Shown here: piece after piece, positions 23,220 to 32,691 of the stretch
Layout: every line of letters begins with the position of its first letter
Numbering within the stretch: position 1 is the stretch's first letter
NCBI GenBank assembly: GCA_025358255.1
Contig: JANYKC010000060.1
Location: 1-64,000 of the forward strand
Direction: 5' to 3'
Length of the DNA: 64,000 bases
From: Spirochaetaceae bacterium
GTDB taxonomy: Bacteria > Spirochaetota > Spirochaetia > Treponematales > Rectinemataceae
The notes under the pieces: model-generated
Told to the model about the DNA's origin: nothing
What the model saw: the letters and a program-made list of their open reading frames with translations, nothing else
The model's database searches: none
Position numbers and translations under genes: made by a program

Positions 23220-26200
23220 TGGGGGACAACGGGGGCCATGGCGGAACGATGCGAAGGGCTGCGCGATACGCGACACTCATAATTCCCATCATCATCCTCG
23301 CCCTTGCGCCATCGCTTCGGGCGGCGGCCCAGGACCTCTACTGGGAGACCTCCCGTTCCCTGGCCGAGGGCCAGGGCCGCTTCCCTTCCCTCCTCCAGCT
23401 CAAGTCCGACATCCTGGCCATCTGGCAGGAGTCGGAGACCGTGGGCAGCTCCTCCACCGGCGACACCGGCAACGCATGGCTTTCCTTGGCGCGCTTCTCA
23501 GGCGGCCGCTGGGAGATCGGCAGGCGCTTCGCCGGACCCTACAGCTTCCGCGGCGCCGAACCCCTCCTCTTCTCGGCGACGTCCGAAGGCGACGAGGTGG
23601 CCATCGCGGCCTCGTCGGGCGACGGGCAGATAGAGGTGCTGGTCTCCAAGGACGGAGGCAGGAAATTCGAGACCGCGGCCCGGCAGGCCCCGGGCGCGGC
23701 CGCCGTTGCCCCGCGGATATTCCGCTCCGCCCAGGGCGGCTACCTCCTTTTCGTCACCCAGGGCTCGGCGGAGACCCTTAACCTTTCCTACTCGACGAGC
23801 GCGGACGGCCTCCAATGGAAGGCCTTCCTGCCCTTCATTGGCAGCGACGAGCCCCTGAGCCTCAACTTCCTCCCCACCGCCGCGCACCTGGGCGAGGCCC
23901 GCCCTGGAGGGAATGCGGTGAAGCGGGACGTGGTCGTCTTCCAGTCCCTCCTTGCCTCGTCCCGCCCAACATTCCAGCTCTACGCGAAGACCTCGGCCGA
24001 CGGCGGCCTCACCTGGACCAAGGCCCAAAGGATCACTACCTTCCAGGATCCCGTGCAGCGGGACATTGGCTCGGCGGACAATTTCGACAACCAGAGGCCC
24101 TGGCTTTCGGCAGCCGCAGGCAAGCTCTGGCTATCCTGGGAACGCCGCCCCCTGGGCAGCCAGGCCCAGATCTATGCCGCGCCGATCTCGTCCTTTGCGC
24201 CTGCGGCAGGCGCCGCTGGCGCTGCAGGCGCAACTGGCACCGCAGGCGCAACTGGCACCGCAGGCGCAACTGGCGCCGCCGGCGCAACTGGCACCGCAGG
24301 CGCAACTGGCACCGCAGGCGTGGCGATCTCCCCCCTCGATGTGGAAATGGTCTCGTCTGGCTCCGGCCTGTGCAGCGCTCCGCAGGTTTTCGAATCCGGC
24401 GGGCTTCCGGCCATCACCTGGTTCGACAACCGCCGGGGTGGAAACCGCGTCTACCTTGCCATCCGCCGTGGGCTGGACTGGGCGGAATCCGACCTCTCAG
24501 GCTCCCGCGCCGAGGCTTCCTTCGGCAGGGGCGCCATGGCGGCCGGCAGGGCCTATGCCGTCTGGCAATCGAACCAGGGCGGACGCGACCACATCGTCGT
24601 CCTCGAGCCCGATACCACTGTCTCTCCGCCCGTCCTCGCGGCCCTCGACTTCACGCCCGGAAAGCGAAGCCGACAGGACACGGCCACGGTCCGCGTGGAC
24701 ATGCCCTCCGACTCCTCGGGCATCGAGGGCTGGTCCTGGCTGTGGAGCCGCGATCCCGCCGCGCGGCCACCCAAGACCCTCATGGCCCAGCCAAGCCTGC
24801 GCAGCCTCCAGCAAAAGGCCGATGCCGACGGCGCCTGGTACCTGGCCGCTTCCACCCTCGATTTTGCGGGCAATTGGTCGGAACCTTCGCGCATCCGCTT
24901 CGAGCGCGACCGGACTCCTCCGCCGCCGCCCCTCATCGCCCAGGGAAGCCTCGACGCGGAAGGCTTCCTCCCGGCGAGCAGTTTCAGCATCGACTGGACA
25001 GTCCCGGACAACGCCGACGGCAGCCCCGTGGACGATGTGGCGGGCTACACCTGGCAGCTGACCTTCGTGGACGGCCTGCGCAAAGGCAGGCCGGCGCCGG
25101 CCATGCCCCCCGTCACGAACCCACCGCCGGCGATCCTCGGCACCGGGCCCTCGGTCTCCTTCCGCAACGTGGACGACGGATACTACGTCTTCACGGTGGC
25201 CGCGATCGACTCCACCGGCAATATAGGAAAGCCCACGGCCGTCCTCCTCGGGTCCAACAAGTACATACCCTACACGACCGTCACCTATGCTGATTCCACC
25301 CGTGACGACTTTGGCCGCACGAGCGTACGGATCGCCGGACGCGGCTTCACCGCCGAGGGCGAGGTCGAGCGCATCGTCCTGGACCGGAACGGCCGCGAGC
25401 CCTACGACCTGGACAGGACAAGGGCCGCTGGGGAATTCCGCATCCTCTCGGACCGGGAAGTGGACGGGCTCGCCTTCGAGGACTTGCCGGCGGGCGATTA
25501 CCGCATCGGCATATTCCACCCGAAGCGTGGCTGGTACTGGACTGGCCCGAACCTCGCCATCGATGTCTCGGGAACCCTCAAGTTCGGCGGCGTGGCGGAA
25601 GCCTACACGCCGTCCTGGACCCTCGCTGCGACAAAACTCCATCGTTATTCGATCTACGACGCCATAGTCCTCTTCGCCGTCCTTTTCGCGGGGCTCGGCC
25701 TCGTGCTCGCGGGCAGGCAGGCATTCGCCGCCTTCCGCGACATGGCGGCGATACGTCTCGAAGTCCTCGCCCTCGTCTCAGGAGGTCCCATGCCGGCGGA
25801 AGAAAAAGCCAAGAAGGCCCGCAGCCTAAAGCGGCGCGGAATGGGCCTGCGGGCGAAGTTCACCCTCACGATCACGAGCCTGGTCGTCTTCGTGGTCATC
25901 CTCGTCTCGGTGCCCCTGGGTGTGTTCATGACAGGGTCCGAGTCCTCCACCCTCGCGAACGGCTTGCGGCAGAGGGCCTATGTCCTCCTCGAAAGCGTGG
26001 CCCAGGGCGGACGATCCTACCTGCCCTCGCAGGACCTCCTCCAGCTCGGCTTCCTGCCCCAGCAAGCCCTGGCCATGGACGACGCGGTCTATATCACCGT
26101 CACCGGCTACGGCGCGGACTCCACCACCTACGCCGACGTGGTCTGGGCCACCAATGATCCCGACATCCTCAAGAAGATAGACAGCCCCACCCTCCAGCCC

Positions 26201-27991
26201 GGCATCTCGAGGCTCAAGGACGACCTGGCCGAAAGACTGCCGGCCGCGATGAGCGACATCAATGCCCACGCCACGGTCGATGTCGGGGATGTGGCCAAGG
26301 CCCTCGCCGCCCTGAGCCAGGAAGGCCAGACCCTCGCCACTCGGCTCGACGCCGCATCCCAGCGCCGCCTGACCGAGATAGGCTCGACGAGCAGGAGCTA
26401 CGAGAAGACGATATCCGAGAAGCTCTTCGTCCTGGCCAACGAGTCCATCGGCTCCTTCCCGGCCTTCGACCCCGCCTTGGCCGCGGCCAAGAAGGGGCAT
26501 TACCTCTTCTACAAGCCCATCCTCTACCGCCGCGGCCAGGATGGCCTTTATTACCGTGGCATGGTGCGCCTCGATGTCAGCACCGAGAAGATCGTGGCGA
26601 GCGTCCAGTCCGAGACCGCCAAGCTCGTGCGCACGGCCCTCATCATCGCTGCTGCCGCCCTCGTCCTCGGCTTCGCGGGAGCCCTCCTCCTCTCGTCGAT
26701 CATCGTCGTCCCGATACGGAAACTCGTGAAGCACATCGAGACCATACGCGACGAGACGGACAAGGAGAAGCTCGAAGACTTCGCCCTCGAGCTCAACTCG
26801 CGGGACGAGATCTATACCCTGGCCGACACGGTCAACCAGATGACCTCCGGGCTGGCCAAGGCAGCCAAGGCCAGCAAGGAGCTCCTCGTCGGCAAGGGCA
26901 TCCAGAAGATGTTCATCCCCCTCGATGCCGTCCCAGGCGCCGGCGCGAACGCCAAGCTCTCCACGGGGCACAAGGACGAGAAGGACTTCGAGTTCTTCGG
27001 CTACTACGAAGGCGCGGACGAGGTCTCCGGCGACTACTGGGACTTCCATTCCATCAATGAGCGCTACCATTACTTCATAAAGTGCGACGTCTCCGGACAC
27101 GGCGTCTCGGCGGCCCTCATCATGGTCCAGGTGGCGACCATGGTGATCAACTACTTCAACGGCTGGAAGATCGTCATGCCCAAGAAGATCGATCTCACGG
27201 ACCTCGCCTACAAGATCAACGACTTCCTCTACGACAGGCAGTTCAAGGGAAGGTTCGCGGCCTTCACCCTCGGGATATGGGACTCGGTGCAGGGCCTCGC
27301 CTATCTCACCCATGCCGGCGACAAGACCCTCCACGTCTGGATCGAGAGGGATGGAAGGCTGGTGGAGGAGACGCTGAACGAATCCCCGGCGGCCGGCCCC
27401 CTGGACAGTTTCATGATCCAGATGAAGAAAGAGGCCGCCTTCAGCCAGGTGACGCGGCAGCTCGATAAAGGCGACATCCTCTTCCTCTACACGGACGGCA
27501 TCGACGAGGCGAACCACCATTTCCACGACGCGGAGGGCAACACCATCGGCGGGGACTCGGACAGGGAGGATTTCGGCTATCCAAGGATCTGCGCCATCCT
27601 CGAGGCCCTCCATGAGAAGAAGGTTTTCCACCTTGACAGGGTGCAGATCCCCGACGAGTCCCTGACCTTCGACTTCAGCCATGCCGAGGACAGCCTCGAG
27701 GAAAAGATCCTGGCCCTCGTGGCCGTGGAGAAGGTCTTCCGCATGTACCGCGCCTCCACGGCGACAAAGAGCGACTTCATCGTGGTGGACGGGAAGGTGG
27801 ACGAGTTCCTGCGGAAGAAGAAGTACTTCGACCAGGTCAGGCTTTTCCTCGGCGCGGACGACGCGGAGGGCAACAACCCCAATGTGGAACCGGAGGACAG
27901 CGCCCAGAATCCGGGCTACGTCATCTACAAGGGAATCCGCGAGGATCCCCAGGATGACGACCTCACCTTCCTCGGCATCAGGCGGAAGTAG
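23216..27991 (+). CDS. Giant SpoIIE-type phosphatase receptor (propeller, HAMP, PP2C)
   Basis: 1591 residues. Signal/membrane segment at about 15-38; an extracytoplasmic sialidase-like beta-propeller and Ig/FN3-like region to about 800, with the AGATGT repeat at about 337-368; membrane helices near 811-836 and 877-906; a second sensor loop to about 1138; a helix near 1140-1165; HAMP to about 1215; then a SpoIIE/PP2C domain with EVSGDYWDF (about 1263), CDVSGHG (about 1289) and LYTDGID (about 1423). It should dephosphorylate an anti-sigma-factor antagonist or similar protein in response to an outside signal. No partner anti-sigma genes lie in the window. Translation is coupled to the TPR gene upstream. 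Confidence 0.88.
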   Translation: MMGDNGGHGGTMRRAARYATLIIPIIILALAPSLRAAAQDLYWETSRSLAEGQGRFPSLLQLKSDILAIWQESETVGSSSTGDTGNAWLSLARFSGGRWEIGRRFAGPYSFRGAEPLLFSATSEGDEVAIAASSGDGQIEVLVSKDGGRKFETAARQAPGAAAVAPRIFRSAQGGYLLFVTQGSAETLNLSYSTSADGLQWKAFLPFIGSDEPLSLNFLPTAAHLGEARPGGNAVKRDVVVFQSLLASSRPTFQLYAKTSADGGLTWTKAQRITTFQDPVQRDIGSADNFDNQRPWLSAAAGKLWLSWERRPLGSQAQIYAAPISSFAPAAGAAGAAGATGTAGATGTAGATGAAGATGTAGATGTAGVAISPLDVEMVSSGSGLCSAPQVFESGGLPAITWFDNRRGGNRVYLAIRRGLDWAESDLSGSRAEASFGRGAMAAGRAYAVWQSNQGGRDHIVVLEPDTTVSPPVLAALDFTPGKRSRQDTATVRVDMPSDSSGIEGWSWLWSRDPAARPPKTLMAQPSLRSLQQKADADGAWYLAASTLDFAGNWSEPSRIRFERDRTPPPPPLIAQGSLDAEGFLPASSFSIDWTVPDNADGSPVDDVAGYTWQLTFVDGLRKGRPAPAMPPVTNPPPAILGTGPSVSFRNVDDGYYVFTVAAIDSTGNIGKPTAVLLGSNKYIPYTTVTYADSTRDDFGRTSVRIAGRGFTAEGEVERIVLDRNGREPYDLDRTRAAGEFRILSDREVDGLAFEDLPAGDYRIGIFHPKRGWYWTGPNLAIDVSGTLKFGGVAEAYTPSWTLAATKLHRYSIYDAIVLFAVLFAGLGLVLAGRQAFAAFRDMAAIRLEVLALVSGGPMPAEEKAKKARSLKRRGMGLRAKFTLTITSLVVFVVILVSVPLGVFMTGSESSTLANGLRQRAYVLLESVAQGGRSYLPSQDLLQLGFLPQQALAMDDAVYITVTGYGADSTTYADVVWATNDPDILKKIDSPTLQPGISRLKDDLAERLPAAMSDINAHATVDVGDVAKALAALSQEGQTLATRLDAASQRRLTEIGSTSRSYEKTISEKLFVLANESIGSFPAFDPALAAAKKGHYLFYKPILYRRGQDGLYYRGMVRLDVSTEKIVASVQSETAKLVRTALIIAAAALVLGFAGALLLSSIIVVPIRKLVKHIETIRDETDKEKLEDFALELNSRDEIYTLADTVNQMTSGLAKAAKASKELLVGKGIQKMFIPLDAVPGAGANAKLSTGHKDEKDFEFFGYYEGADEVSGDYWDFHSINERYHYFIKCDVSGHGVSAALIMVQVATMVINYFNGWKIVMPKKIDLTDLAYKINDFLYDRQFKGRFAAFTLGIWDSVQGLAYLTHAGDKTLHVWIERDGRLVEETLNESPAAGPLDSFMIQMKKEAAFSQVTRQLDKGDILFLYTDGIDEANHHFHDAEGNTIGGDSDREDFGYPRICAILEALHEKKVFHLDRVQIPDESLTFDFSHAEDSLEEKILALVAVEKVFRMYRASTATKSDFIVVDGKVDEFLRKKKYFDQVRLFLGADDAEGNNPNVEPEDSAQNPGYVIYKGIREDPQDDDLTFLGIRRK
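24224..24320. repeat. 18-bp in-frame tandem repeat in the SpoIIE receptor
   Basis: Five near-identical copies of gcaggcgcaactggcacc encode AGATGT, preceded by AGAAGAAGA, within the extracytoplasmic propeller at about residues 330-368. It probably forms a flexible linker or loop. Confidence 0.9.
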
Positions 27992-27997
27992 GACCGG

Positions 27998-28381
27998 CTA
28001 GAGATGATGGGGCTCCAGCTTGCCGTCCGGCCCCAGGTCGCTCGCCTTGCACAGTGAGTAGCCCTCCTCGCACATGGACATGACGAGGACGCTCGACCAG
28101 GCTGGGCGGTTGGCCGTCAGGAGCCGCTCGACCCGGGCCATAACCGAGGGATCGGCGCGGTCGGGGACGAGGAGCTCGACGTAGCCTTCGTCGTAGCAGG
28201 TCACTGAGATCCATCTCTTCCCAAGGACGACCTCACAGACATTGGCCGCGCCATCCAGGAGGCCTGCGTGCTCGCGGATCCAATCCTCATGGAAGCCCGG
28301 AACCGCCCAGACGGTCCCGTCCTCGGTGAGCCAGCTGGCGCCATGGATGAGGCTCCACGGGCGGATATCGGTGGCGGTCAT
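27998..28381 (-). CDS. Conserved hypothetical protein next to the pseudouridine synthase
   Basis: 127 residues starting MTATDIRPWSLIHGASWLTEDGTVW, with a mixed alpha/beta pattern and Cys in ANVCEVV, VTCYDEGY and SMCEEGYSLC. No signal peptide or membrane helix. Its start overlaps the stop of the RluA gene (ATGA on the minus strand), so it is translated with it, but I do not recognise the family. WLTEDGTVW followed by PGFHEDWIREH is reminiscent of small proteins found beside RNA-modification genes, without an assigned function. Confidence 0.65.
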   Translation of the reverse strand: MTATDIRPWSLIHGASWLTEDGTVWAVPGFHEDWIREHAGLLDGAANVCEVVLGKRWISVTCYDEGYVELLVPDRADPSVMARVERLLTANRPAWSSVLVMSMCEEGYSLCKASDLGPDGKLEPHHL

Positions 28382-29100
28382 GGCGCCTCCGGGTCTGGCG
28401 CGTCGGGAAAGGCGGCGAAGAAGGCCAGGAAATGCCCGGGCGTGGGAGCGGTCACCACGGTGCCGTCGGGGAGGACAAGGCGCCTGGCATGGAGGAGGAG
28501 GCGCTTGAGGCCGAAGGCCTTTTTCACCGCTCGGTTCAGGGCGAAATCGCCGTGGCGGTCGTCCCCCAGGATGGGCATGCCTGCCCCCGCAAGGTGGAGG
28601 CGGATCTGGTGGGTCCTCCCTGTGCCGAGCTCCAGCTCGAAGTAGGAAAAACCGCCCTCCTTGCCGGCGACCTGCGCGCCGACCCCGCCGAAGCGGCACA
28701 GGAGGCGCCATCTCGTCTCCGCGGAGAAAGCCCCGCCGCGCATTTTTATCGGCTCCGTGAAACTCCCCGAGGAGCCGGTTGCCGCGTCGGCCCTTCCGGA
28801 GGCTCCGCCGTCGGCAAGGATGGAAGCAGGTCCCGCGGCGCAGACCGCACGATAGTACTTGCCGACCTCCCGCGAGCCGATGGCCGCCGTCCATTTCGCG
28901 GCGCTCCGCGAATCCCTGGCGACAATGATGAGGCCGCTCGTTTCCTTGTCGAGGCGATGGACGAGGAAGGGCCTGAAACCGAAATCCCGTTCCACGGCGT
29001 CCACAAGGGAAATGCGGACACCTTCGCCCGGTTGAGCGGCCAGGCCGGCCGGCTTGTCCAGGACAAGGATTTCCCCGTCCTCATAAAGGCTCTGGATCAT
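28378..29100 (-). CDS. RluA-family pseudouridine synthase
   Basis: 240 residues with DKPAGLAAQPGEG at the N-terminus and the catalytic motif HRLDKETSGLIIVARDS, where the Asp starts the uridine isomerisation. TGRTHQIRLHLAGAGMPILGDDRHG is the second conserved block. No S4 domain, so it is the short RluA/TruC/YlyB-like form. An Ala/Gly/Ser-rich insert sits near residues 95-115. It modifies rRNA or tRNA; the exact target cannot be told. Confidence 0.92.
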   Translation of the reverse strand: MIQSLYEDGEILVLDKPAGLAAQPGEGVRISLVDAVERDFGFRPFLVHRLDKETSGLIIVARDSRSAAKWTAAIGSREVGKYYRAVCAAGPASILADGGASGRADAATGSSGSFTEPIKMRGGAFSAETRWRLLCRFGGVGAQVAGKEGGFSYFELELGTGRTHQIRLHLAGAGMPILGDDRHGDFALNRAVKKAFGLKRLLLHARRLVLPDGTVVTAPTPGHFLAFFAAFPDAPDPEAP

Positions 29101-29255
29101 CGGGACGAACTATAGTGGAGCCGCCGACCGGCATGCAAGCGTGCAAAAGAGGTCCAGGGCCCTGAGTTAGGCCCATCTAGCTTTTTCCCGCCCTTCGTTG
29201 AGGCTTCCGGTGGCCTTGTGCTAAGGTTTCCCGCATACCGTTTCCGGAGGGACTC

Positions 29256-30185
29256 GTGGAAAACCGTTCTGCCCTGCTGCGCCAGGCCTCGATCATCGCC
29301 CTCGTGGGCAACGCCGTCCTGGCTGTGAGCAAGCTCGTCATCGGTTCCATCGCGGGAAGCCTCGCGGTCGTCTCCGACGGAGTCGATTCCTCGACGGATG
29401 TCGCCATAGCGATCATGACCCTGGTCATCGCGGCCGTCGTCGACAAGCCAGGGGACAAGGAACATCCCTACGGCCACGCGAGGGCGGAGACCATGGCCAC
29501 GACAGCCCTCGCCTTCATCGTCTTCTTCGCCGGCGCCCAGCTCCTCCTCCGGGCGGCGGGCGCCCTCATCGAAGGCGAGACACCCGCCATGCCGGGCATG
29601 CTCGCCATCTGGGTGACGGTCGCCTCCGTGATCGGAAAGCTCCTCCTAGCCTGGTCCCAGTTCGCCTTCGGCAAGCGCACGGGCTCGGCGATGCTCATAG
29701 CGAACGGAAAGAACATGCGCGGGGACGTGGTCACCTCGGTATCGGTCCTTGTGGGCCTCGCCATCACCTTCATCCTTGGCATCCCTGTCCTGGACAGGAT
29801 ACTTGCCCTCCTTGTCTCCCTCTGGATCATCAAGAACGCCTTGGGGATCTTCATGGAAGCCAACACGGAGCTCATGGACGGGACTTCCGACCGGGGGCCC
29901 TACGCCGCCGTCTTCACGGCTGTCGCCTCGATCGAGGGCGCGGGAAACCCGCATCGCACCCGGATCCGCAAGCTCGGCGCGCGTTTCATGATCGACCTGG
30001 ACATCGAGGTGGATCCGGACATGAAGGTCAGCGAAGCCCACGAGATCGCCCGAGGGGTCGAGTCCGCCATCAAGACCAACCTCCTCGAGGTCTACGACGT
30101 GATAGTCCACGTGGAACCCAGGGGCAACGACGAGGCCGAGGAGCGCTACGGCCTCAAGCCGGGGGACCACGAGGAGAAGGCCTAG
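29256..30185 (+). CDS. Cation diffusion facilitator (CDF) metal transporter
   Basis: 309 residues with six membrane helices and the CDF markers SLAVVSDGVDSSTDV in TM2, HPYGHARAETMA between TM2 and TM3, and NMRGDVVTS in TM5. A C-terminal cytoplasmic dimer domain follows (ARFMIDLDIEVDPDMKVSEAHEIA). It exports divalent metals (Zn2+, Fe2+, Mn2+ or similar) in exchange for protons. The GTG start has GGAGGG upstream. The TAG stop sits in sequence matching the tip of the 17.6-kb inverted-repeat element. Confidence 0.93.
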   Translation: MENRSALLRQASIIALVGNAVLAVSKLVIGSIAGSLAVVSDGVDSSTDVAIAIMTLVIAAVVDKPGDKEHPYGHARAETMATTALAFIVFFAGAQLLLRAAGALIEGETPAMPGMLAIWVTVASVIGKLLLAWSQFAFGKRTGSAMLIANGKNMRGDVVTSVSVLVGLAITFILGIPVLDRILALLVSLWIIKNALGIFMEANTELMDGTSDRGPYAAVFTAVASIEGAGNPHRTRIRKLGARFMIDLDIEVDPDMKVSEAHEIARGVESAIKTNLLEVYDVIVHVEPRGNDEAEERYGLKPGDHEEKA

Positions 30186-30352
30186 GAGTCTGTCGGACTT
30201 TGGACCGCAAAGGGAAAAAAGCTGTTGATCGGGCGAAATCGGGCATAAATGGAGCTAAATAGGCGCTTTTCGCCTGTTCTCGGCCCGCCGCGGCCATCCG
30301 CGGCCGCCGCCGCGGCCAGAGCCGCGGCCAGAGCCGCGGCGGCGGCGGCTCC
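30185..30352. repeat. Partial copy of the stop-codon MITE plus GC hairpin
   Basis: The left end GGAGTCTGTCGGACTTTGG matches 18 of 19 bases of the 17578 element and is also preceded by ggccTA. The matching right end is not clear; the minus-strand pgk gene ends TAGGAG, which fits only the outermost bases. The interior near pgk holds a very strong hairpin (GCCGCCGCCGCGGC...GCCGCGGCGGCGGC, 30303-30346) that may end transcription from both sides. Confidence 0.55.
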
Positions 30353-31638
30353 TACCGCAGGTCCCTCCCGAAGGCCTTTTCCATCGCCTCGATCAAGGGC
30401 AGCTTCTTGCCCGCGAGGAAGCGCACCATGGCCCCGCCTCCCGTGCAGACGTAGTCATACTTGGCAAGATCCGTGAACTTGGCCGCCGCGCTGATGGTGT
30501 CTCCACCACCCACGACCGTGTATCCCGGGGCATCCGCAATGGCCCTCCAGATCTCGCGGGTGCCCAGTTCCCAACGGGGATCCTCGTACATCCCCGCGGG
30601 GCCGTTCACGAAGACCGACCCTGCCTTCCCGATGCTCGCCTTGAAGCGGGCTATCGTCTTGGTGCCCACGTCCGGAAACAGGCAATCCCCTGCGATGGCC
30701 GTCCCGGCCACGGCCGCTCCGGCCACGGCCGCTCCGGACATCCCGGGCAGGTCCAGTTCGGCGCGCCGGCCGCCATCGTCCCATGCAAGGTCGAGCGGGA
30801 GGACGAACTTCGATCCCCAGGAATCAAGCAAGGCCTTGGCCTCGGGGATGAATCCCTCGAGCCCTCTGTCCTTGAGGAATTTCCTCGTGGAGGCGCCCAA
30901 CTCCACACCGCGGGCCAGGTGCATCACGAGGCCTGTGACGCCCGCCGTCAGGATCTCGTCAGCGGCCCCGTCCTCAAGGACCTTGCGCATCATGTCAAAG
31001 GCGTCCGAGATCTTGGCGCCGCCCAGGACATAGACGCAGGGCCGCTTGGGGTTGTCCATCACGGTCTTGAGGGCTGTGTACTCTTCCATGAGCTGGAAGC
31101 CGCCGGCCGTGGGCAGTACTTCCTGGAAGGCGACCATGGACGGCGCGTTGCGGTGCGCCGCGGCGAAGGCGTCGTTCACATAGAGGTCGAAGAGGGGCGC
31201 CAGGCTCCGCACGAGCCAGGTGCCGAGCATCTCTCCGGGCTTGAGCTTGACCGCGCCCTCGAAGCAGGAAATCTCCTCGGCAAGGTAGCGGAGGTTGCCA
31301 AGAATGACCGCCTCGCCCTCCTTCAGCGCCTTGACCGCCGCCTGTGCCGCTGGGCCGCAGACATCGTCGATGTAGGCCACCTTGCGGCCACAGAGCGTGG
31401 CCAGCCTTTCGGCGTGCTCGGCCAGGGGGATGAGGTTCTGGTAGTCGAGGGTATCGCCCTGGTGGGCGATGATGGCCACCTTGGCCCCGCCATCGAGGAG
31501 CCTCAGCAGGGTCGGTATGGTCTTCTCGATCCTGTTGGTGTTGACGATCCTCTTCGTCGCCGGGTCGATCGGGGAGTTGATGTCCGGCCGGAAGAGCACG
31601 GTCCTTCCGGTCAGGGCGAACTCGGCGATCGGCCGCAT
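30352..31638 (-). CDS. pgk: Phosphoglycerate kinase, archaeal type
   Basis: About 428 residues. Archaeal PGK features: RTVLFRPDINSPIDPATKRI, IIAHQGDTLDYQNLIPLAEHAERL, YIDDVCGPAAQAAVKALKEGEAVIL and the nucleotide loop GGGDTISAAAKF near the C-terminus. Bacterial PGKs instead have RVDFNVP and GDAFG-type blocks. An insert GAAVAGAAVAGTAIAG interrupts the C-terminal domain (repeat at 30694-30738). It starts just after the GAPDH stop (TAAggATG), so the pair should be coupled. It makes ATP and 3-phosphoglycerate from the GAPDH product. Confidence 0.92.
   Translation of the reverse strand: MRPIAEFALTGRTVLFRPDINSPIDPATKRIVNTNRIEKTIPTLLRLLDGGAKVAIIAHQGDTLDYQNLIPLAEHAERLATLCGRKVAYIDDVCGPAAQAAVKALKEGEAVILGNLRYLAEEISCFEGAVKLKPGEMLGTWLVRSLAPLFDLYVNDAFAAAHRNAPSMVAFQEVLPTAGGFQLMEEYTALKTVMDNPKRPCVYVLGGAKISDAFDMMRKVLEDGAADEILTAGVTGLVMHLARGVELGASTRKFLKDRGLEGFIPEAKALLDSWGSKFVLPLDLAWDDGGRRAELDLPGMSGAAVAGAAVAGTAIAGDCLFPDVGTKTIARFKASIGKAGSVFVNGPAGMYEDPRWELGTREIWRAIADAPGYTVVGGGDTISAAAKFTDLAKYDYVCTGGGAMVRFLAGKKLPLIEAMEKAFGRDLR
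30694..30738. repeat. 15-bp in-frame tandem repeat in pgk
   Basis: Units of ggccacggccgctcc (plus strand) encode GAAVA-GAAVA-GTAIA in the PGK C-terminal domain. Confidence 0.85.
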
Positions 31639-31640
31639 CC

Positions 31641-32678
31641 TTAGGACTGGGCCTTCCATTTCCCTATCCCCAGATACCCGTTGGTCGCGCCCGTGCCCTT
31701 GATGCGGTCTTCCTGCATCCTCATGGAGGCCCGGATGGCATCCATCGTCTCAGGGATCGTCACCGATTCCTGGGGGATGTTGATCGCGAACATCACGTCC
31801 TTCCCGCTCATCACGATGGAGTCCTCCCATGCCGCGATCTCGTACATGTCCCCGCGCGGGTTGCCCAGGTCGCGGGCGTAGCGGAAGAGGCTCGCGTTGC
31901 CGAGGAAGCCTTCCTCGATGGACACCATCCTGATGCGTGGGTGGTCGCCGAGGAATTCGCGCACGTTCTCGGGCGTGATGCCCTTTTTCGGCGTGGCCAG
32001 GACGGTGATGATGTGCCCATGCGTGACGGGCGTGTGCACGAGGATGCCGGTCGCCTCCACATGGGGCATGATGGTCATGAGGTCGAGTGCCTGGTGGCTG
32101 GGGGCGTGGTCGATCTGGAGGGCGTTCGTCAGTCCCCGGTGGTAATCGCCCGGGTCGGCGACGCGCCGGATGATCGTAATTGCAACTTTCTCGACCCCGA
32201 CGGCCCTGTCCAGGCAATCGACCGCCCTGATGAGGCCCGTCGTGTTGCAGCTGGTGAGCTTGAGGAACTGCGCTCCCAGGCCCTTCTCGTAGTTCGCGTA
32301 GCCATGGAAGAAGACATCGGCGACCGAGTTCTTCTCGCCGCCCTGGAAGATGCCCTTCTTGCCGTACTTGGCGTAGAGCTCCTTGTTCTTGGCTCCCACC
32401 CCGGCGTTGGTCGCGTCGAGCATGACGTCCACCTGCTGCACGAGGTCCTCGAGGCTGCCCGAGACCGGGATGCCGGCCTTGTCCAGGTCCGCGCGCTTTT
32501 CGGCGGCGGCGCAGTAGAGCTTGTAGGGCATGCCCTTCTCCTTGAGCGCCCGCACCGACAGGGTCGGCGCGACGTCGGCCACGCCCACAAGCTCCATATC
32601 CTTCTGCAACGCCACGCCGTCGGCAAGCCGCTGCCCTATCACGCCGTATCCGGCCACTCCCACCCGTACCTTTGCCAT
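31641..32678 (-). CDS. Type II (archaeal-type) glyceraldehyde-3-phosphate dehydrogenase
   Basis: 345 residues. The N-terminal Rossmann motif is VRVGVAGYGVIGQRLADGV and the catalytic Cys lies in TSCNTTGLIRAVDCL, the archaeal type II form rather than the bacterial SCTTN. It continues ADPGDYHRGLTNALQIDHAPSHQALD, also typical of archaeal enzymes. It oxidises glyceraldehyde-3-phosphate with NAD(P)+ to 1,3-bisphosphoglycerate. It sits between the AOR-family gene (14-bp gap) and archaeal-type pgk, so this is probably a transferred lower-glycolysis unit serving the sugar island. Confidence 0.93.
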   Translation of the reverse strand: MAKVRVGVAGYGVIGQRLADGVALQKDMELVGVADVAPTLSVRALKEKGMPYKLYCAAAEKRADLDKAGIPVSGSLEDLVQQVDVMLDATNAGVGAKNKELYAKYGKKGIFQGGEKNSVADVFFHGYANYEKGLGAQFLKLTSCNTTGLIRAVDCLDRAVGVEKVAITIIRRVADPGDYHRGLTNALQIDHAPSHQALDLMTIMPHVEATGILVHTPVTHGHIITVLATPKKGITPENVREFLGDHPRIRMVSIEEGFLGNASLFRYARDLGNPRGDMYEIAAWEDSIVMSGKDVMFAINIPQESVTIPETMDAIRASMRMQEDRIKGTGATNGYLGIGKWKAQS

Positions 32679-32691
32679 GATCGATTCTCCT

